Positions 18,438 through 27,093 of a stretch of 46,225 bases of DNA are shown piece by piece. The translations under genes and the position numbers were made by a program. Position 1 is the first letter of the stretch. The number at the start of each line of letters is the position of its first letter. The stretch is from RGIG3009 sp964470515 (GTDB lineage: Bacteria > Bacillota > Clostridia > Oscillospirales > Acutalibacteraceae), in contig CAYYDD010000004.1 of the NCBI GenBank assembly GCA_964470515.1, forward strand, positions 1 through 46,225. Direction: 5' to 3'. Under the pieces are notes generated by a model. That model did no database searches. It saw nothing but the letters and a program-made list of their open reading frames with translations, and was not told where the DNA came from.

Positions 18438-19769
18438 GTCTTTTTGTGCGGATATTGCCGCAAGCAGTGCCTCGCGTTCGTTAGGCAGGTCACCCTCCAG
18501 CACACGTTCAAGCGCAAAATGCAGCGCACGCCCTACCGATCTCCCGGCGGGGATCCCCGCCGCTGTCAGTACGTCCCCGTTGATCGCCAGCATTTTCAGT
18601 GAGGTACACTGCCCTTCGGCCACCACGCGCGTGATGCGCTCACGCAGACGGTAGATCTCCTCTTTTCTGGCGGGCGGCAGGTTGGCGGCGTGACCGTCGC
18701 AGTCGCCCTCCTTGACATCCAGCAGCCACCGCAGCTCCTGCTCGCCCAAGCGATACAGCCAGCGGCGCACACCCGCGTCGGTTTCAGGGATAGCGTCGTC
18801 GTGATGCCGTATCAGACGGCACACCGTGTCGGAGGTGCGGCGGTCGTACCGCAGGCGGTGCAGTACCGCTTGTGCGATCTCTGCCCCGATAGCGGGATGC
18901 TTCGGGAAATGCCCGAAGCCCTCGCAGGTCGGTTCAAAATGCCCCGGCTTGCCGCAGTCGTGCAGCAGCAGTGCCAGCCGCACAGGCAATATCGGCGGCG
19001 CGGCCTCTAAAGCCGCAATGGTGTGCCCCAGCACGTCCTTGTCGTGATACGGATTGTACTGCCACACGCCCTCGGTCGCCTGCAATTCGGGCAGCACGGG
19101 ATACAGCACTGCGGCAAAGCGGCGCAGCGCCTCCCCCGCATACGGGCCTACCAGCAGGCGGTCAAGCTCCGCGCGGATACGCTCGGCCGCCACCTCGCAC
19201 AGCAGCGGTGCACAGCGAAGCAACGCAGCAGCGGTAGCATCCTCAATAGTAAACCCGTATGCTGCGGCAAAGCGCAGAGCGCGCAAAATACGCAGTGCGT
19301 CCTCGTTGAAGCGTTCCTCGGCGTTGCCCACGCAGCGCAGCAGCCGATGCTCCAAGTCCTCGGCACCGCCGAACGGATCGCACAACCCCGTCTGCGGCTC
19401 CCACGCCATCGCATTGACGGTAAAATCCCTCCGCCGCAGATCCTCGGTAATGTCCGGCACAAAGCACACGCTGTCCGGGCGGCGATGATCGTGATACGCC
19501 CCGTCCACCCGATACGTGGTGATCTCCAACGGCAGCCCGTCATACAGCACCGTCACGGTGCCGTGCGCCATCCCGATCGGAATGACCGGGTGATCGGCAA
19601 ACAAGTCGGCTACCTGCCGGGGCAGCGCGTTCGTGGTGAGATCCCAGTCGTGCGGGGTCAGCCTAAGCAGGCTGTCACGCACACAGCCGCCCACGGCGTG
19701 ACAGGCAAAACCGGCGGCTCGCATCCGTTCCATCACGGCGGCCACCTGCTGCGGCAGTTTCACGGTCAT
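18426..19769 (-). CDS. cca: CCA tRNA nucleotidyltransferase with HD domain
   Basis: A 447-residue enzyme that adds or repairs the 3' CCA of tRNAs. Seen: the class II nucleotidyltransferase motif GGCVRDSLLRLTPHDWDL with the DxD pair, the RRDFTVNAMA motif, the RILRALRFAA neck, and a C-terminal HD motif ALLLHDCGKP. AAGGAGGGAGG directly precedes the ATG at 19769. It is divergent from the phosphodiester glycosidase gene. The tRNA-Tyr at the window end already encodes CCA, so here the enzyme would mostly repair. Confidence 0.93.
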   Translation of the reverse strand: MTVKLPQQVAAVMERMRAAGFACHAVGGCVRDSLLRLTPHDWDLTTNALPRQVADLFADHPVIPIGMAHGTVTVLYDGLPLEITTYRVDGAYHDHRRPDSVCFVPDITEDLRRRDFTVNAMAWEPQTGLCDPFGGAEDLEHRLLRCVGNAEERFNEDALRILRALRFAAAYGFTIEDATAAALLRCAPLLCEVAAERIRAELDRLLVGPYAGEALRRFAAVLYPVLPELQATEGVWQYNPYHDKDVLGHTIAALEAAPPILPVRLALLLHDCGKPGHFEPTCEGFGHFPKHPAIGAEIAQAVLHRLRYDRRTSDTVCRLIRHHDDAIPETDAGVRRWLYRLGEQELRWLLDVKEGDCDGHAANLPPARKEEIYRLRERITRVVAEGQCTSLKMLAINGDVLTAAGIPAGRSVGRALHFALERVLEGDLPNEREALLAAISAQKDLII

Positions 19770-19794
19770 TCCTCCCTCCTTAAGATATCATCTT

Positions 19795-19824
19795 ATCATA
19801 GCATAAAACCGCACACTTTGTAAA
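19795..19824 (-). promoter_or_regulatory. Promoter of cca
   Basis: Minus strand TTTACA (19819-19824), 18-bp spacer, TATGAT (19795-19800), 25 bases before the cca start; divergent from the promoter at 19835. Confidence 0.5.
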
Positions 19825-19834
19825 GTGATTTCCG

Positions 19835-19863
19835 TTGACAACGCACCGTCGTTGTTGTACAAT
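19835..19863 (+). promoter_or_regulatory. Promoter of the phosphodiester glycosidase operon
   Basis: TTGACA (19835-19840), 17-bp spacer, TACAAT (19858-19863), 35 bases before the first ATG. Confidence 0.75.
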
Positions 19864-19898
19864 AATAAATACTACTCGTGTAAGGAAGTGTCTTAATT

Positions 19899-20903
19899 AT
19901 GCGTCATTCGGCAACGCACACTCGACGGGTGTCCCCGGTCGTGCGCTTCATCGGTCGCTTTTTCGCCGTGCTCGGTGTCACTGTGCTCGGAATCCTCGTG
20001 TTTGCACTCGGAGCCGTGTGGGTGTATTGCAAGGGCCCCTCACCCATTAAGCAGGGGGAATTTGTCAATATGATGAAGGAGACCAGTGCGTTGAAATTCG
20101 TACCGCATATCTTTCTCACCGACGAGGAGGTTAACGCTATTCTCGCCGGTAACGGCGTGTTTGAAAGCGACGTGACTACCGATACCTCGGTGGACTTCGC
20201 CGAGCAGGAGAAGGATGCCGAGCCCATTGAGCTGATCGATATCGCCGGTCCCACCTACTCGGGCAAGCTGCTCATCGTGCAGGATCCCTCCCGCGTCCAG
20301 GTGGCGTGTCTGCCATCCTTCAGTGAGGAGGTAGACGGCCGTACCACCGAGGGCTTTGTCAAGCGTGCAGGCGCGGTCGCCGGTATCAACGGCGGCGGCT
20401 TTGTGGATACCAACGGCTTCGGCTCGGGCGGTATGCCCACCGGCATCGTCATCAAGGACGGTAAGCTGGTCTACGGCAGCACGAGCACGGTCTCCTCCGT
20501 GATTGCGTTCGATAGCAACGATCACCTCATCGTCGGTCAGATGTCCGGCGGCGAGGCCTTGGAAAAGGGCGTGCGCGATGCCGTCAGCTTCGGCCCCGCG
20601 CTCATTATCAACGGTGAGCCTGCCGAGGTATCCGGCTCGGGCGGCGGTGTCAATCCCCGCACGGTGCTCGGCCAGCGAGCCGACGGTGCGGTGCTGATGC
20701 TGGTCATCGACGGCCGTCAGGCGCACAGCCTCGGCGCAACGTATCAGGATTGCATTAAAGTCATGTTGGAACACGGTGCCATCAACGCCGGCAATCTGGA
20801 CGGCGGCAGCTCCACCACGCTGGTGTATAACGGCGAGGTCGTCAACAGCTGCGCCGCGTTGCAGGGTGCCCGCTATATCCCCACGGCGTTTGTGGTAACG
20901 TAA
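19899..20903 (+). CDS. Membrane-anchored phosphodiester glycosidase family protein
   Basis: A 334-residue protein with one N-terminal membrane anchor (about residues 20-45) and an extracytoplasmic NAGPA/phosphodiester glycosidase domain (PF09992). Seen: the GGGFVDTNGFGSGGMPTG segment, the NPRTVLGQ motif, and the C-terminal NLDGGSSTTL. Related proteins release sugar residues from phosphodiester-linked glycans such as wall polymers or capsule; the substrate here is unknown. AAGGAAG precedes the ATG. It is first of three same-strand genes that all look envelope-directed. Confidence 0.85.
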   Translation: MRHSATHTRRVSPVVRFIGRFFAVLGVTVLGILVFALGAVWVYCKGPSPIKQGEFVNMMKETSALKFVPHIFLTDEEVNAILAGNGVFESDVTTDTSVDFAEQEKDAEPIELIDIAGPTYSGKLLIVQDPSRVQVACLPSFSEEVDGRTTEGFVKRAGAVAGINGGGFVDTNGFGSGGMPTGIVIKDGKLVYGSTSTVSSVIAFDSNDHLIVGQMSGGEALEKGVRDAVSFGPALIINGEPAEVSGSGGGVNPRTVLGQRADGAVLMLVIDGRQAHSLGATYQDCIKVMLEHGAINAGNLDGGSSTTLVYNGEVVNSCAALQGARYIPTAFVVT

Positions 20904-20915
20904 GGAGGAACCGCT

Positions 20916-22202
20916 ATGATCGAAGAAAAACAGAGCACTAATACGGCGATCCTTGCAGAGGATACCGAGCTGGATGCCCCCGTTATCGTCGTCGGGGATG
21001 ATGCCGAGCCCACGCTCCCGCTTCCCGATCCGGAGGTGCCGAAAAAGAAAAAGCGCGTATTTCTCAAGGTACTCAGCGTCTACGCCCTGCTGCTGCTCGC
21101 TGCGGCCGCTGTCGGGCTGTGGTTTCTGTACAGCTATCTGGCCGCCTTTGAAGCCAATACGCCCAATCCCGCGCTACGCAAGTATCTGGAATGGGTGGAG
21201 ACCGAAAACTATGAGGCTATCTACGAGGCCTCCGGCTTTGAGGAAAGCGGCCTGAATACGAAGGAACAGTATCTCGTCTATTTTGATACACTGTTCAGCG
21301 ACGCAGGTGAGCTGTCCCTGCGTGAAAAGACCACGACGGATAGCTCCCGCCACTATTATTCGCTGTACGGTGACGATGAAAAGCTGGCCGATCTGGTGGC
21401 GGCACGCAGCCCGGAGGGTGACGGATCCACTTGGTACGTCACCACCGAAACGGTCTATCAGGAGCCGTTCACGCTGATCGCATCCGACGACGTGCGGCTG
21501 ACGGTGAACGGCACGGATATCCATCTGCTGTCGCTGACCTCCAGGGAAGTACAGAGCGAGGTGTTCCCCACCGCGGAGGATGCGGAGCTCACGCTGCCCG
21601 TCGTTCGCGCGTATACACTGGAGGGACTGCTGAATCCGCCCACCGTCACGGCACTGACCCTCAGCGGCGAGGCTTGCACCGTCGAGATGGACGGGCAGAC
21701 CATCCGCGTGCTGTCCCCCGATACTGAAACTGTACAACAAGCTAACAAAGAGTTCGCCATCGAGGCGGCTACCACCTACGCCAAGTTTGTGGCGAAGGAT
21801 GCGACCCGTACCCAGCTTTTGAAGTATGTACATAAAGGAAGCGAGCTGTACCGGACCATCCGCAATTTCAGCAACGTCTGGTTCAACACACACGATTCGT
21901 ACGAGTTCCGTGATATCACCGTCACAAACTACAGCCGCTATGCGGATACGGATTTCTCCTGCATCGTCAGCTTCCAGCCCGTCTACACGAAAGAGGGCAA
22001 GACCATCGAGGGCACGCCCGTGCATTATCAGATGACCTTCGTGCAGCTCGACGGGGAATGGTGGTTGTATTCGCTCTCGCAGGCGATCGCTGAGCAAAGC
22101 GGCACGTCTGACAGCGAGACGGCCGGCGCCACCACGACCGTCGGCACAGCCGCAACGACTACGACCGCCGCTGCTACCACCACGACCACGGCGGCTGACT
22201 GA
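20916..22202 (+). CDS. Single-pass membrane protein with Thr/Ala-rich C-terminal tail, function unknown
   Basis: A 428-residue protein I do not recognise as a named family. An acidic cytoplasmic N-terminus ending in KKKK (residues 43-46) precedes one membrane span (about 49-73), then a roughly 320-residue extracytoplasmic part containing two beta-rich stretches and an NTF2-like-looking segment near the end (YQMTFVQLDGEWWLYSL). The last 40 or so residues are almost only Thr, Ala and Gly. AGGAGG lies 8 bases before the ATG, and the gene sits 12 bases after the glycosidase gene. Predicted to work at the outer face of the membrane with its neighbours. Confidence 0.8.
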   Translation: MIEEKQSTNTAILAEDTELDAPVIVVGDDAEPTLPLPDPEVPKKKKRVFLKVLSVYALLLLAAAAVGLWFLYSYLAAFEANTPNPALRKYLEWVETENYEAIYEASGFEESGLNTKEQYLVYFDTLFSDAGELSLREKTTTDSSRHYYSLYGDDEKLADLVAARSPEGDGSTWYVTTETVYQEPFTLIASDDVRLTVNGTDIHLLSLTSREVQSEVFPTAEDAELTLPVVRAYTLEGLLNPPTVTALTLSGEACTVEMDGQTIRVLSPDTETVQQANKEFAIEAATTYAKFVAKDATRTQLLKYVHKGSELYRTIRNFSNVWFNTHDSYEFRDITVTNYSRYADTDFSCIVSFQPVYTKEGKTIEGTPVHYQMTFVQLDGEWWLYSLSQAIAEQSGTSDSETAGATTTVGTAATTTTAAATTTTTAAD

Positions 22203-22225
22203 GCTTTTACAAGGGGGTGACCGCC

Positions 22226-23992
22226 GTGCTCGGCTTTTTGAAACAGTTTATCACGTTGCCCGAAAGCCCGATGCGGCTGCTCGCCTCGTGGTTTCTCTGC
22301 TGCTCGCTGTTTGAATTGCTGCGGGCGCAGTACGTTCTGCTCAGCTGGGGCTTTATCCTCATCACGCTGTGCGTATTCGTGATACTGACCCTGCTGAAGC
22401 ACCTGTTGCCGTTGCCCCGCTTTTCGTCGGCTGCGCTCGCGGTCTGTACCGTGCTGTACGCGGTGGTTCTTATCGTCTCCCGCGCGGAGCAGGACAGCTT
22501 TGCCCTGCTGGCGGTGATCCTGTTCGCCGTGGGCGTGGTACTGTTCCCCTTACTGCGGCGGGAAAAGCACGCGCTGTTGCCCTTTACGGTATCCAAGAAG
22601 CTGTGTATCGGGCTGTGCATCACTGCGGGCGTTCTGTTCGCCGTCGTCCTCGGAGGTATCACCTGCTATCGGTATCTCACGTTTTCTTCTCCCAACTACG
22701 ATTTCGGCATTTTCTGCAATATGTTCCACAATATGAGCGAGACCGGCCTGCCGACCGTCTCCTGCGAACGGGAAACGATTATCTCGCACTTTGCGGTGCA
22801 TATCTCGCCTATCTATTACGTTATCCTGCCGTTTTATATGCTGTTCCCCTCACCGCTGACTCTACAGATCGCGCAGGCGGTAATACTGGCCGGTGGCATC
22901 ATCCCGTTGTACAAGCTGGCGCGGCACTATAAGCTGTCCTATGCGCTGACCGCTGTGCTGGCCGTGCTGTACGCGCTGTACCCCGCGCTGTCCACCGGCT
23001 GCTTCTACGATCTTCACGAAAACTGCTTTTTGGTGCCGCTGCTGCTGTGGCTGTTCGTCTGCTATGAGAAGCAACGCTACGGCTGGATGGTACTGCCGAC
23101 GGTACTCGTTCTGGGCGTTAAAGAGGACGCGGCGGTATACCTCGCCTTCTTCGCCGTTTATCTGTTATTTGCGCGCCGCGACCGGCGGCGTGCACTGCCT
23201 CTCCTCGGAGCGGCGGTGGCCTATTTCATCGTCGCGATCTGGCTGCTTCAGCAATTCGGCACCGGCGCTATGTTCGGTCGCTACGATGAGCTGCTCAGCG
23301 ACAATAAGATCACCGGCGGCCTGCTCGGCACTCTGCTGCGGGACCCCGCGTATTTTCTGGAGCAGATCGTCAGCAAGGCCAACCTTTCGCAAAAGCTCAT
23401 CTGGTTGTACGAGCTGCTGCTCCCGCTGGGTGTCCTTCTGTGGACGCCGCGCGGCAAATACAGCCGTCTGCTACTGCTACTTCCCCTGTTGCTGAATCTG
23501 CTGACACAGTATATTTACCAGTTTAACATCAATTACCAGTACAGCTTCGGCACGCTGCCGTTCCTGTTCTATCTGCTGATACAGAACATCTCCGACAATC
23601 CGCACCGCTTCCGTCGTGATCATCTGGCCTTTGCCGTGGTCACAGCGGGCTTGATGTACACGATGCTGGTGCTGCCGATGTTTACGCACTACGTCGGCTC
23701 GTATTATAAAAACTACGAGACCTTCTCCCGTATGGAAGAGATCCTCGACACCGTGCCGGACGATGTATCCGTCACCGCCACCACCATCCTGCTGCCACAT
23801 CTGGCACAGCGCTCCGTGATCTATGAGGACTTCTACCACAAGGAGCTGGATACCGAGTACGTGGTGCTGGATATGCGACCCGTGTTCCTCTCGCAATCCA
23901 CGGAGTATTATGCGGCCTGCCTTAATGCCGACTACACTGTCGTCAACGACCCGGACGATCTGATCGTGATACTCAAAGCGCCGACTCCGTAG
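22226..23992 (+). CDS. DUF2079 polytopic membrane protein
   Basis: A protein of about 588 residues with roughly a dozen hydrophobic spans. The DUF2079 signature is present: NYDFGIFCN, SHFAVHISPIYYVILP, YALYPALSTGCFYDLHENCF and LGVKEDAA. These resemble GT-C glycosyltransferase-like membrane proteins. A GTG start at 22226 is preferred because AAGGGGG lies 8 bases upstream; a GTG at 22217 overlaps that site. It is third in the envelope operon, 23 bases after the Thr-tailed protein. The stop codon lies inside the loop of the terminator. Confidence 0.85.
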   Translation: MLGFLKQFITLPESPMRLLASWFLCCSLFELLRAQYVLLSWGFILITLCVFVILTLLKHLLPLPRFSSAALAVCTVLYAVVLIVSRAEQDSFALLAVILFAVGVVLFPLLRREKHALLPFTVSKKLCIGLCITAGVLFAVVLGGITCYRYLTFSSPNYDFGIFCNMFHNMSETGLPTVSCERETIISHFAVHISPIYYVILPFYMLFPSPLTLQIAQAVILAGGIIPLYKLARHYKLSYALTAVLAVLYALYPALSTGCFYDLHENCFLVPLLLWLFVCYEKQRYGWMVLPTVLVLGVKEDAAVYLAFFAVYLLFARRDRRRALPLLGAAVAYFIVAIWLLQQFGTGAMFGRYDELLSDNKITGGLLGTLLRDPAYFLEQIVSKANLSQKLIWLYELLLPLGVLLWTPRGKYSRLLLLLPLLLNLLTQYIYQFNINYQYSFGTLPFLFYLLIQNISDNPHRFRRDHLAFAVVTAGLMYTMLVLPMFTHYVGSYYKNYETFSRMEEILDTVPDDVSVTATTILLPHLAQRSVIYEDFYHKELDTEYVVLDMRPVFLSQSTEYYAACLNADYTVVNDPDDLIVILKAPTP

Positions 23993-24010
23993 AGTCGGCG
24001 CTTTGTTATT
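23975..24010 (+). terminator. Terminator that contains the stop codon of the DUF2079 gene
   Basis: Twelve-bp stem (AAAGCGCCGACT and complement) with loop CCGTAG, whose TAG at 23990-23992 is the stop codon. The T-run is interrupted (GTTATTTTCC). Confidence 0.75.
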
Positions 24011-24050
24011 TTCCTAATTCAGAAAACCGTATCTTTTTACCGTCACCCCC

Positions 24051-24080
24051 TTGCTTTTTATGCCATAGATGGTATATAAT
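24051..24080 (+). promoter_or_regulatory. Promoter of asnS
   Basis: TTGCTT (24051-24056), 18-bp spacer, TATAAT (24075-24080), 36 bases before the asnS ATG. The leader is too short for a T-box. Confidence 0.65.
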
Positions 24081-24116
24081 ACCCTACGTATGGTTTTACG
24101 GAAGGAACTGATAGCT

Positions 24117-25511
24117 ATGAAACGAAACGAGATCGCCTCGGTCTATGCCGATGCCGAAGCCCTTGTCGGCTCGCGGTTGACGGTGTGCGGCTGGGTACGC
24201 ACCCTGCGCCAGTCCAAAAATCTGGCCTTTATCGAGCTGAATGACGGTAGCTGCCAGCGCAATCTGCAAATTATTGTCGAGCAGTCCAGGCTCGCTAATT
24301 TTGACGAGGTCTGCCATCAGAACGTCGGTGCCGCGCTGGTCATCGAGGGTGAGCTGATCCTCACGCCCGAGGCCAAGCAACCCTGCGAGATCCACGCGCT
24401 GTCGGTTGAGATCGAGGGCACCTCCACCGCCGATTACCCGTTGCAGAAAAAGCGTCATTCACTGGAATTTTTGCGCACCATCGCGCATCTGCGTCCCCGC
24501 ACCAACACGTTCAGCGCGGTATTCCGCGTGCGTTCCGTGGCGGCTTACGCGATCCACCGCTTCTTTCAGGAGCGCGGTTTTGTGTACGCACACACGCCCC
24601 TCATCACCTCAAGCGACTGTGAGGGCGCGGGCGAAATGTTCCACGTCACCTCACTGGATCTCGATAACCTCCCCCGCACCGAGGACGGCTGTGTGGATTA
24701 TGCCGAGGATTTCTTCGGCAAGCACACCTCGCTAACGGTGTCAGGTCAGCTCGCGGGCGAGTGTATGGCAATGGCATTCGGCAAGATCTACACGTTCGGT
24801 CCCACGTTCCGTGCCGAGCGCTCGTACACTGCCCGTCACGCGGCGGAGTTCTGGATGATCGAGCCGGAATTTGCGTTTGCCGATCTGAATGACAATATGG
24901 ATCTCGCGCAGGATATGATAACCTACGTAGTCGCGTATCTTCTGGAGCACTGCCCCGACGAAATGAAGTTCTTTAACGATTTCTACGACAAGGGTCTTCT
25001 GGAACGCCTGAACGCGCTGGTCAGCTCGGAGTTCGTGCACGTGACCTACACGGAAGCCATCGAAATTCTGGAACAGCACAAGGATGAATTTGAGTATCCC
25101 ATCTACTGGGGTTGCGATCTGCAAACCGAGCACGAGCGGTATCTGACCGAGCAGGTCTATCAGAAGCCCGTATTCGTGACGGATTATCCCAAGGAGATCA
25201 AGGCGTTCTATATGCGCCTGAACGACGACGGCAAGACCGTCGCGGCGATGGACCTGCTGGTACCCGGTGTCGGCGAGATCATCGGCGGCAGTCAGCGTGA
25301 GGAGCGTCTGGAGCTGATCGAACAGCGGATGGATGAGCTGAAGCTTAACCGTGACGATTACTGGTGGTACCTCGACCTGCGCCGCTACGGCGGTGCCAAG
25401 CACGCCGGCTTCGGTCTTGGCTTTGAGCGTCTGATTCTCTACGTCACCGGTATGGCCAACATCCGCGATGTGCTCCCTTTCCCCCGCACTACCGGCTCCG
25501 CGGAATTCTGA
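24117..25511 (+). CDS. asnS: Asparaginyl-tRNA synthetase
   Basis: A 464-residue class IIb synthetase charging tRNA-Asn. Seen: an OB-fold anticodon-binding N-terminus (LTVCGWVRTLRQSKNLAFIEL), motif 2 FGPTFRAERSYTARHAAEFW, and motif 3 GFGLGFERLILYVTGMANIRD. The AsnRS-type sequence TPLITSSDCEGAGEMF also fits. The start is ATG 24117 with GGAAGGA upstream; an earlier in-frame ATG at 24069 lies over the promoter. It is monocistronic between its own promoter and a terminator. Confidence 0.95.
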   Translation: MKRNEIASVYADAEALVGSRLTVCGWVRTLRQSKNLAFIELNDGSCQRNLQIIVEQSRLANFDEVCHQNVGAALVIEGELILTPEAKQPCEIHALSVEIEGTSTADYPLQKKRHSLEFLRTIAHLRPRTNTFSAVFRVRSVAAYAIHRFFQERGFVYAHTPLITSSDCEGAGEMFHVTSLDLDNLPRTEDGCVDYAEDFFGKHTSLTVSGQLAGECMAMAFGKIYTFGPTFRAERSYTARHAAEFWMIEPEFAFADLNDNMDLAQDMITYVVAYLLEHCPDEMKFFNDFYDKGLLERLNALVSSEFVHVTYTEAIEILEQHKDEFEYPIYWGCDLQTEHERYLTEQVYQKPVFVTDYPKEIKAFYMRLNDDGKTVAAMDLLVPGVGEIIGGSQREERLELIEQRMDELKLNRDDYWWYLDLRRYGGAKHAGFGLGFERLILYVTGMANIRDVLPFPRTTGSAEF

Positions 25512-25528
25512 TTTTTGCGCTTTTTACG

Positions 25529-25558
25529 CCCGTATCCGTTATCGGATGCGGGTTTTTT
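25529..25558 (+). terminator. Terminator of asnS
   Basis: Ten-bp stem CCCGTATCCG with complement (one G-U) and TTTTTT, 17 bases after the stop. Confidence 0.85.
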
Positions 25559-25610
25559 GCGGCCGAAACGCGGAATTACAATATTTTTTTGCAAGAAATA
25601 AAAATTTAAC

Positions 25611-25639
25611 TTGCAAAATGCTCGCGCATATATTACAAT
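25611..25639 (+). promoter_or_regulatory. Promoter of the aminotransferase gene
   Basis: TTGCAA (25611-25616), 17-bp spacer, TACAAT (25634-25639), in an AT-rich tract 30 bases before the ATG. Confidence 0.65.
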
Positions 25640-25669
25640 AGATCAGTACGTATGAGAGGAGTCGAGCCA

Positions 25670-26947
25670 ATGTCATCCATCGCGTCTATGTCAAAAGAAC
25701 AACTCACCCGCCGTCTGGCGGAACGCAACGAGGCGTATGCTACCTATAAAGCGCAGGGTCTCAAGCTGGATATGTCCCGCGGTAAGCCGGGTCCCGACCA
25801 GCTGGATATTTCGCTGGAGGTGCTGAACTGCGTCAACGCACGTGACGGTTTCCTCGCGGAAAACGGTACCGATACCCGCAACTACGGTCTGGTAGACGGT
25901 ATTGAGGAAGCCAAGACGCTGTTTGCCGATATTCTCGGTGTACCGGCGGATACGGTCATCGTTGGAGGCAATTCCAGCCTCAATATGATGTTTGATTATA
26001 TCACGCAGGCGATGGTGTCCGGCGTGTGCGGCGGCGAACCGTGGGCGAGCTGTGCGCACAGAAAGTTCCTCTGCCCCGTTCCCGGGTATGACCGTCACTT
26101 CGCCATCACCCAACGCTACGGCTTTGAAATGATCCCTGTGCCGATGACGGAGAACGGCCCCGATATGGACGAGGTCGAGCGCCTGGTGCAGGATCCCACC
26201 GTCAAGGGTATCTGGTGTGTGCCGATGTATTCCAATCCCGACGGCATCACCTATGCCGACAATACTGTGCGCCGCTTTGCCAATTTGAAACCTGCTGCGC
26301 CGGATTTCCGCATTATGTGGGATAACGCCTACTGTGTGCATCACCTCACCGATACGCCGGACACGCTGCTGAATCTGTACGCGGAGGCGGTCGCTGTCGG
26401 CAATGAGGATATCGTCATCCAGTTTACCTCCACCTCCAAGATCAGCTTCCCTGGTGCGGGCGTGGCGGCTCTGGCGGCCAGCCCGAAGAACGTCGCGGAT
26501 ATCAAGGCGCGGATGACCATCCAGACCATCGGCCACGATAAGATCAATATGCTGCGCCACACGCGGTACTACAAAAACGCCGAGGGCGTGCGCGAGCATA
26601 TGAAGCGTCACGCCGCCATCCTGCGACCGAAGTTTGGTATCGTACTGGATACGCTGGAGACCCGCTTGGGTAACACGGGCTTTGCCCGCTGGCACAAGCC
26701 GAACGGCGGTTACTTCGTCAGCGTGCAGCTGATGGACGGTACCGCCACCGAAACGGTGCGTCTGCTGAAAGAAGCCGGCGTGGTGCTCACCGGCGCGGGT
26801 GCAACGTATCCCTGTGGTCACGACCCGCAGGACAGCACGCTGCGCATTGCCCCCTCCTACCCCTCGCAGGAGGAGCTGAAAACGGCGATGGAGCTGTTCT
26901 GCATCTGTGCCGAGATCGCCTGTCTTACCAAATTGCTGGCGCAATAA
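25670..26947 (+). CDS. Aspartate-type aminotransferase (class I fold, PF12897-like)
   Basis: A 425-residue PLP transaminase. Seen: MSRGKPGPDQLD near the N-terminus, GGNSSLNMMFDY at the cofactor phosphate site, VPMYSNPDGITY, the WDNAYCVHHL aspartate/tyrosine pair, and the PLP lysine in TSTSKISFPGAG. This is the MocR-like/AspAT Ic group described in actinobacteria and clostridia, so aspartate + 2-oxoglutarate exchange is the best guess. The start is ATG 25670, with AGAGGAG 8 bases upstream; the ATG at 25652 lies just before that site. It is transcribed alone. Confidence 0.88.
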   Translation: MSSIASMSKEQLTRRLAERNEAYATYKAQGLKLDMSRGKPGPDQLDISLEVLNCVNARDGFLAENGTDTRNYGLVDGIEEAKTLFADILGVPADTVIVGGNSSLNMMFDYITQAMVSGVCGGEPWASCAHRKFLCPVPGYDRHFAITQRYGFEMIPVPMTENGPDMDEVERLVQDPTVKGIWCVPMYSNPDGITYADNTVRRFANLKPAAPDFRIMWDNAYCVHHLTDTPDTLLNLYAEAVAVGNEDIVIQFTSTSKISFPGAGVAALAASPKNVADIKARMTIQTIGHDKINMLRHTRYYKNAEGVREHMKRHAAILRPKFGIVLDTLETRLGNTGFARWHKPNGGYFVSVQLMDGTATETVRLLKEAGVVLTGAGATYPCGHDPQDSTLRIAPSYPSQEELKTAMELFCICAEIACLTKLLAQ

Positions 26948-26960
26948 CATCATAATTTTA

Positions 26961-26990
26961 AACCGCTGTGAAGTTTCACGGCGGTTTTTT
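26961..26990 (+). terminator. Terminator of the aminotransferase gene
   Basis: Twelve-bp stem AACCGCTGTGAA with complement, short loop and TTTTTT, 14 bases after the stop. Confidence 0.88.
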
Positions 26991-27021
26991 GCGTCTATTA
27001 TTTATTAAACATAGGTTTTGA

Positions 27022-27050
27022 TTGACTTTTATGACGAAATCTACTATAAT
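27022..27050 (+). promoter_or_regulatory. Promoter of secDF
   Basis: TTGACT (27022-27027), 17-bp spacer, TATAAT (27045-27050). Confidence 0.75.
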
Positions 27051-27093
27051 ACTTCTTATCTGGTATTTATATCTAGCACTGGAGGATTGACCG

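Noticed and set aside
24005..24116. A T-box or other leader in front of asnS
   Set aside because: Only about 110 bases, no TGGNACCGCG-like motif and no antiterminator.
25691..26953. A 420-codon open frame opposite the aminotransferase gene
   Set aside because: Antisense shadow of a well-supported PLP enzyme; no recognisable motifs.
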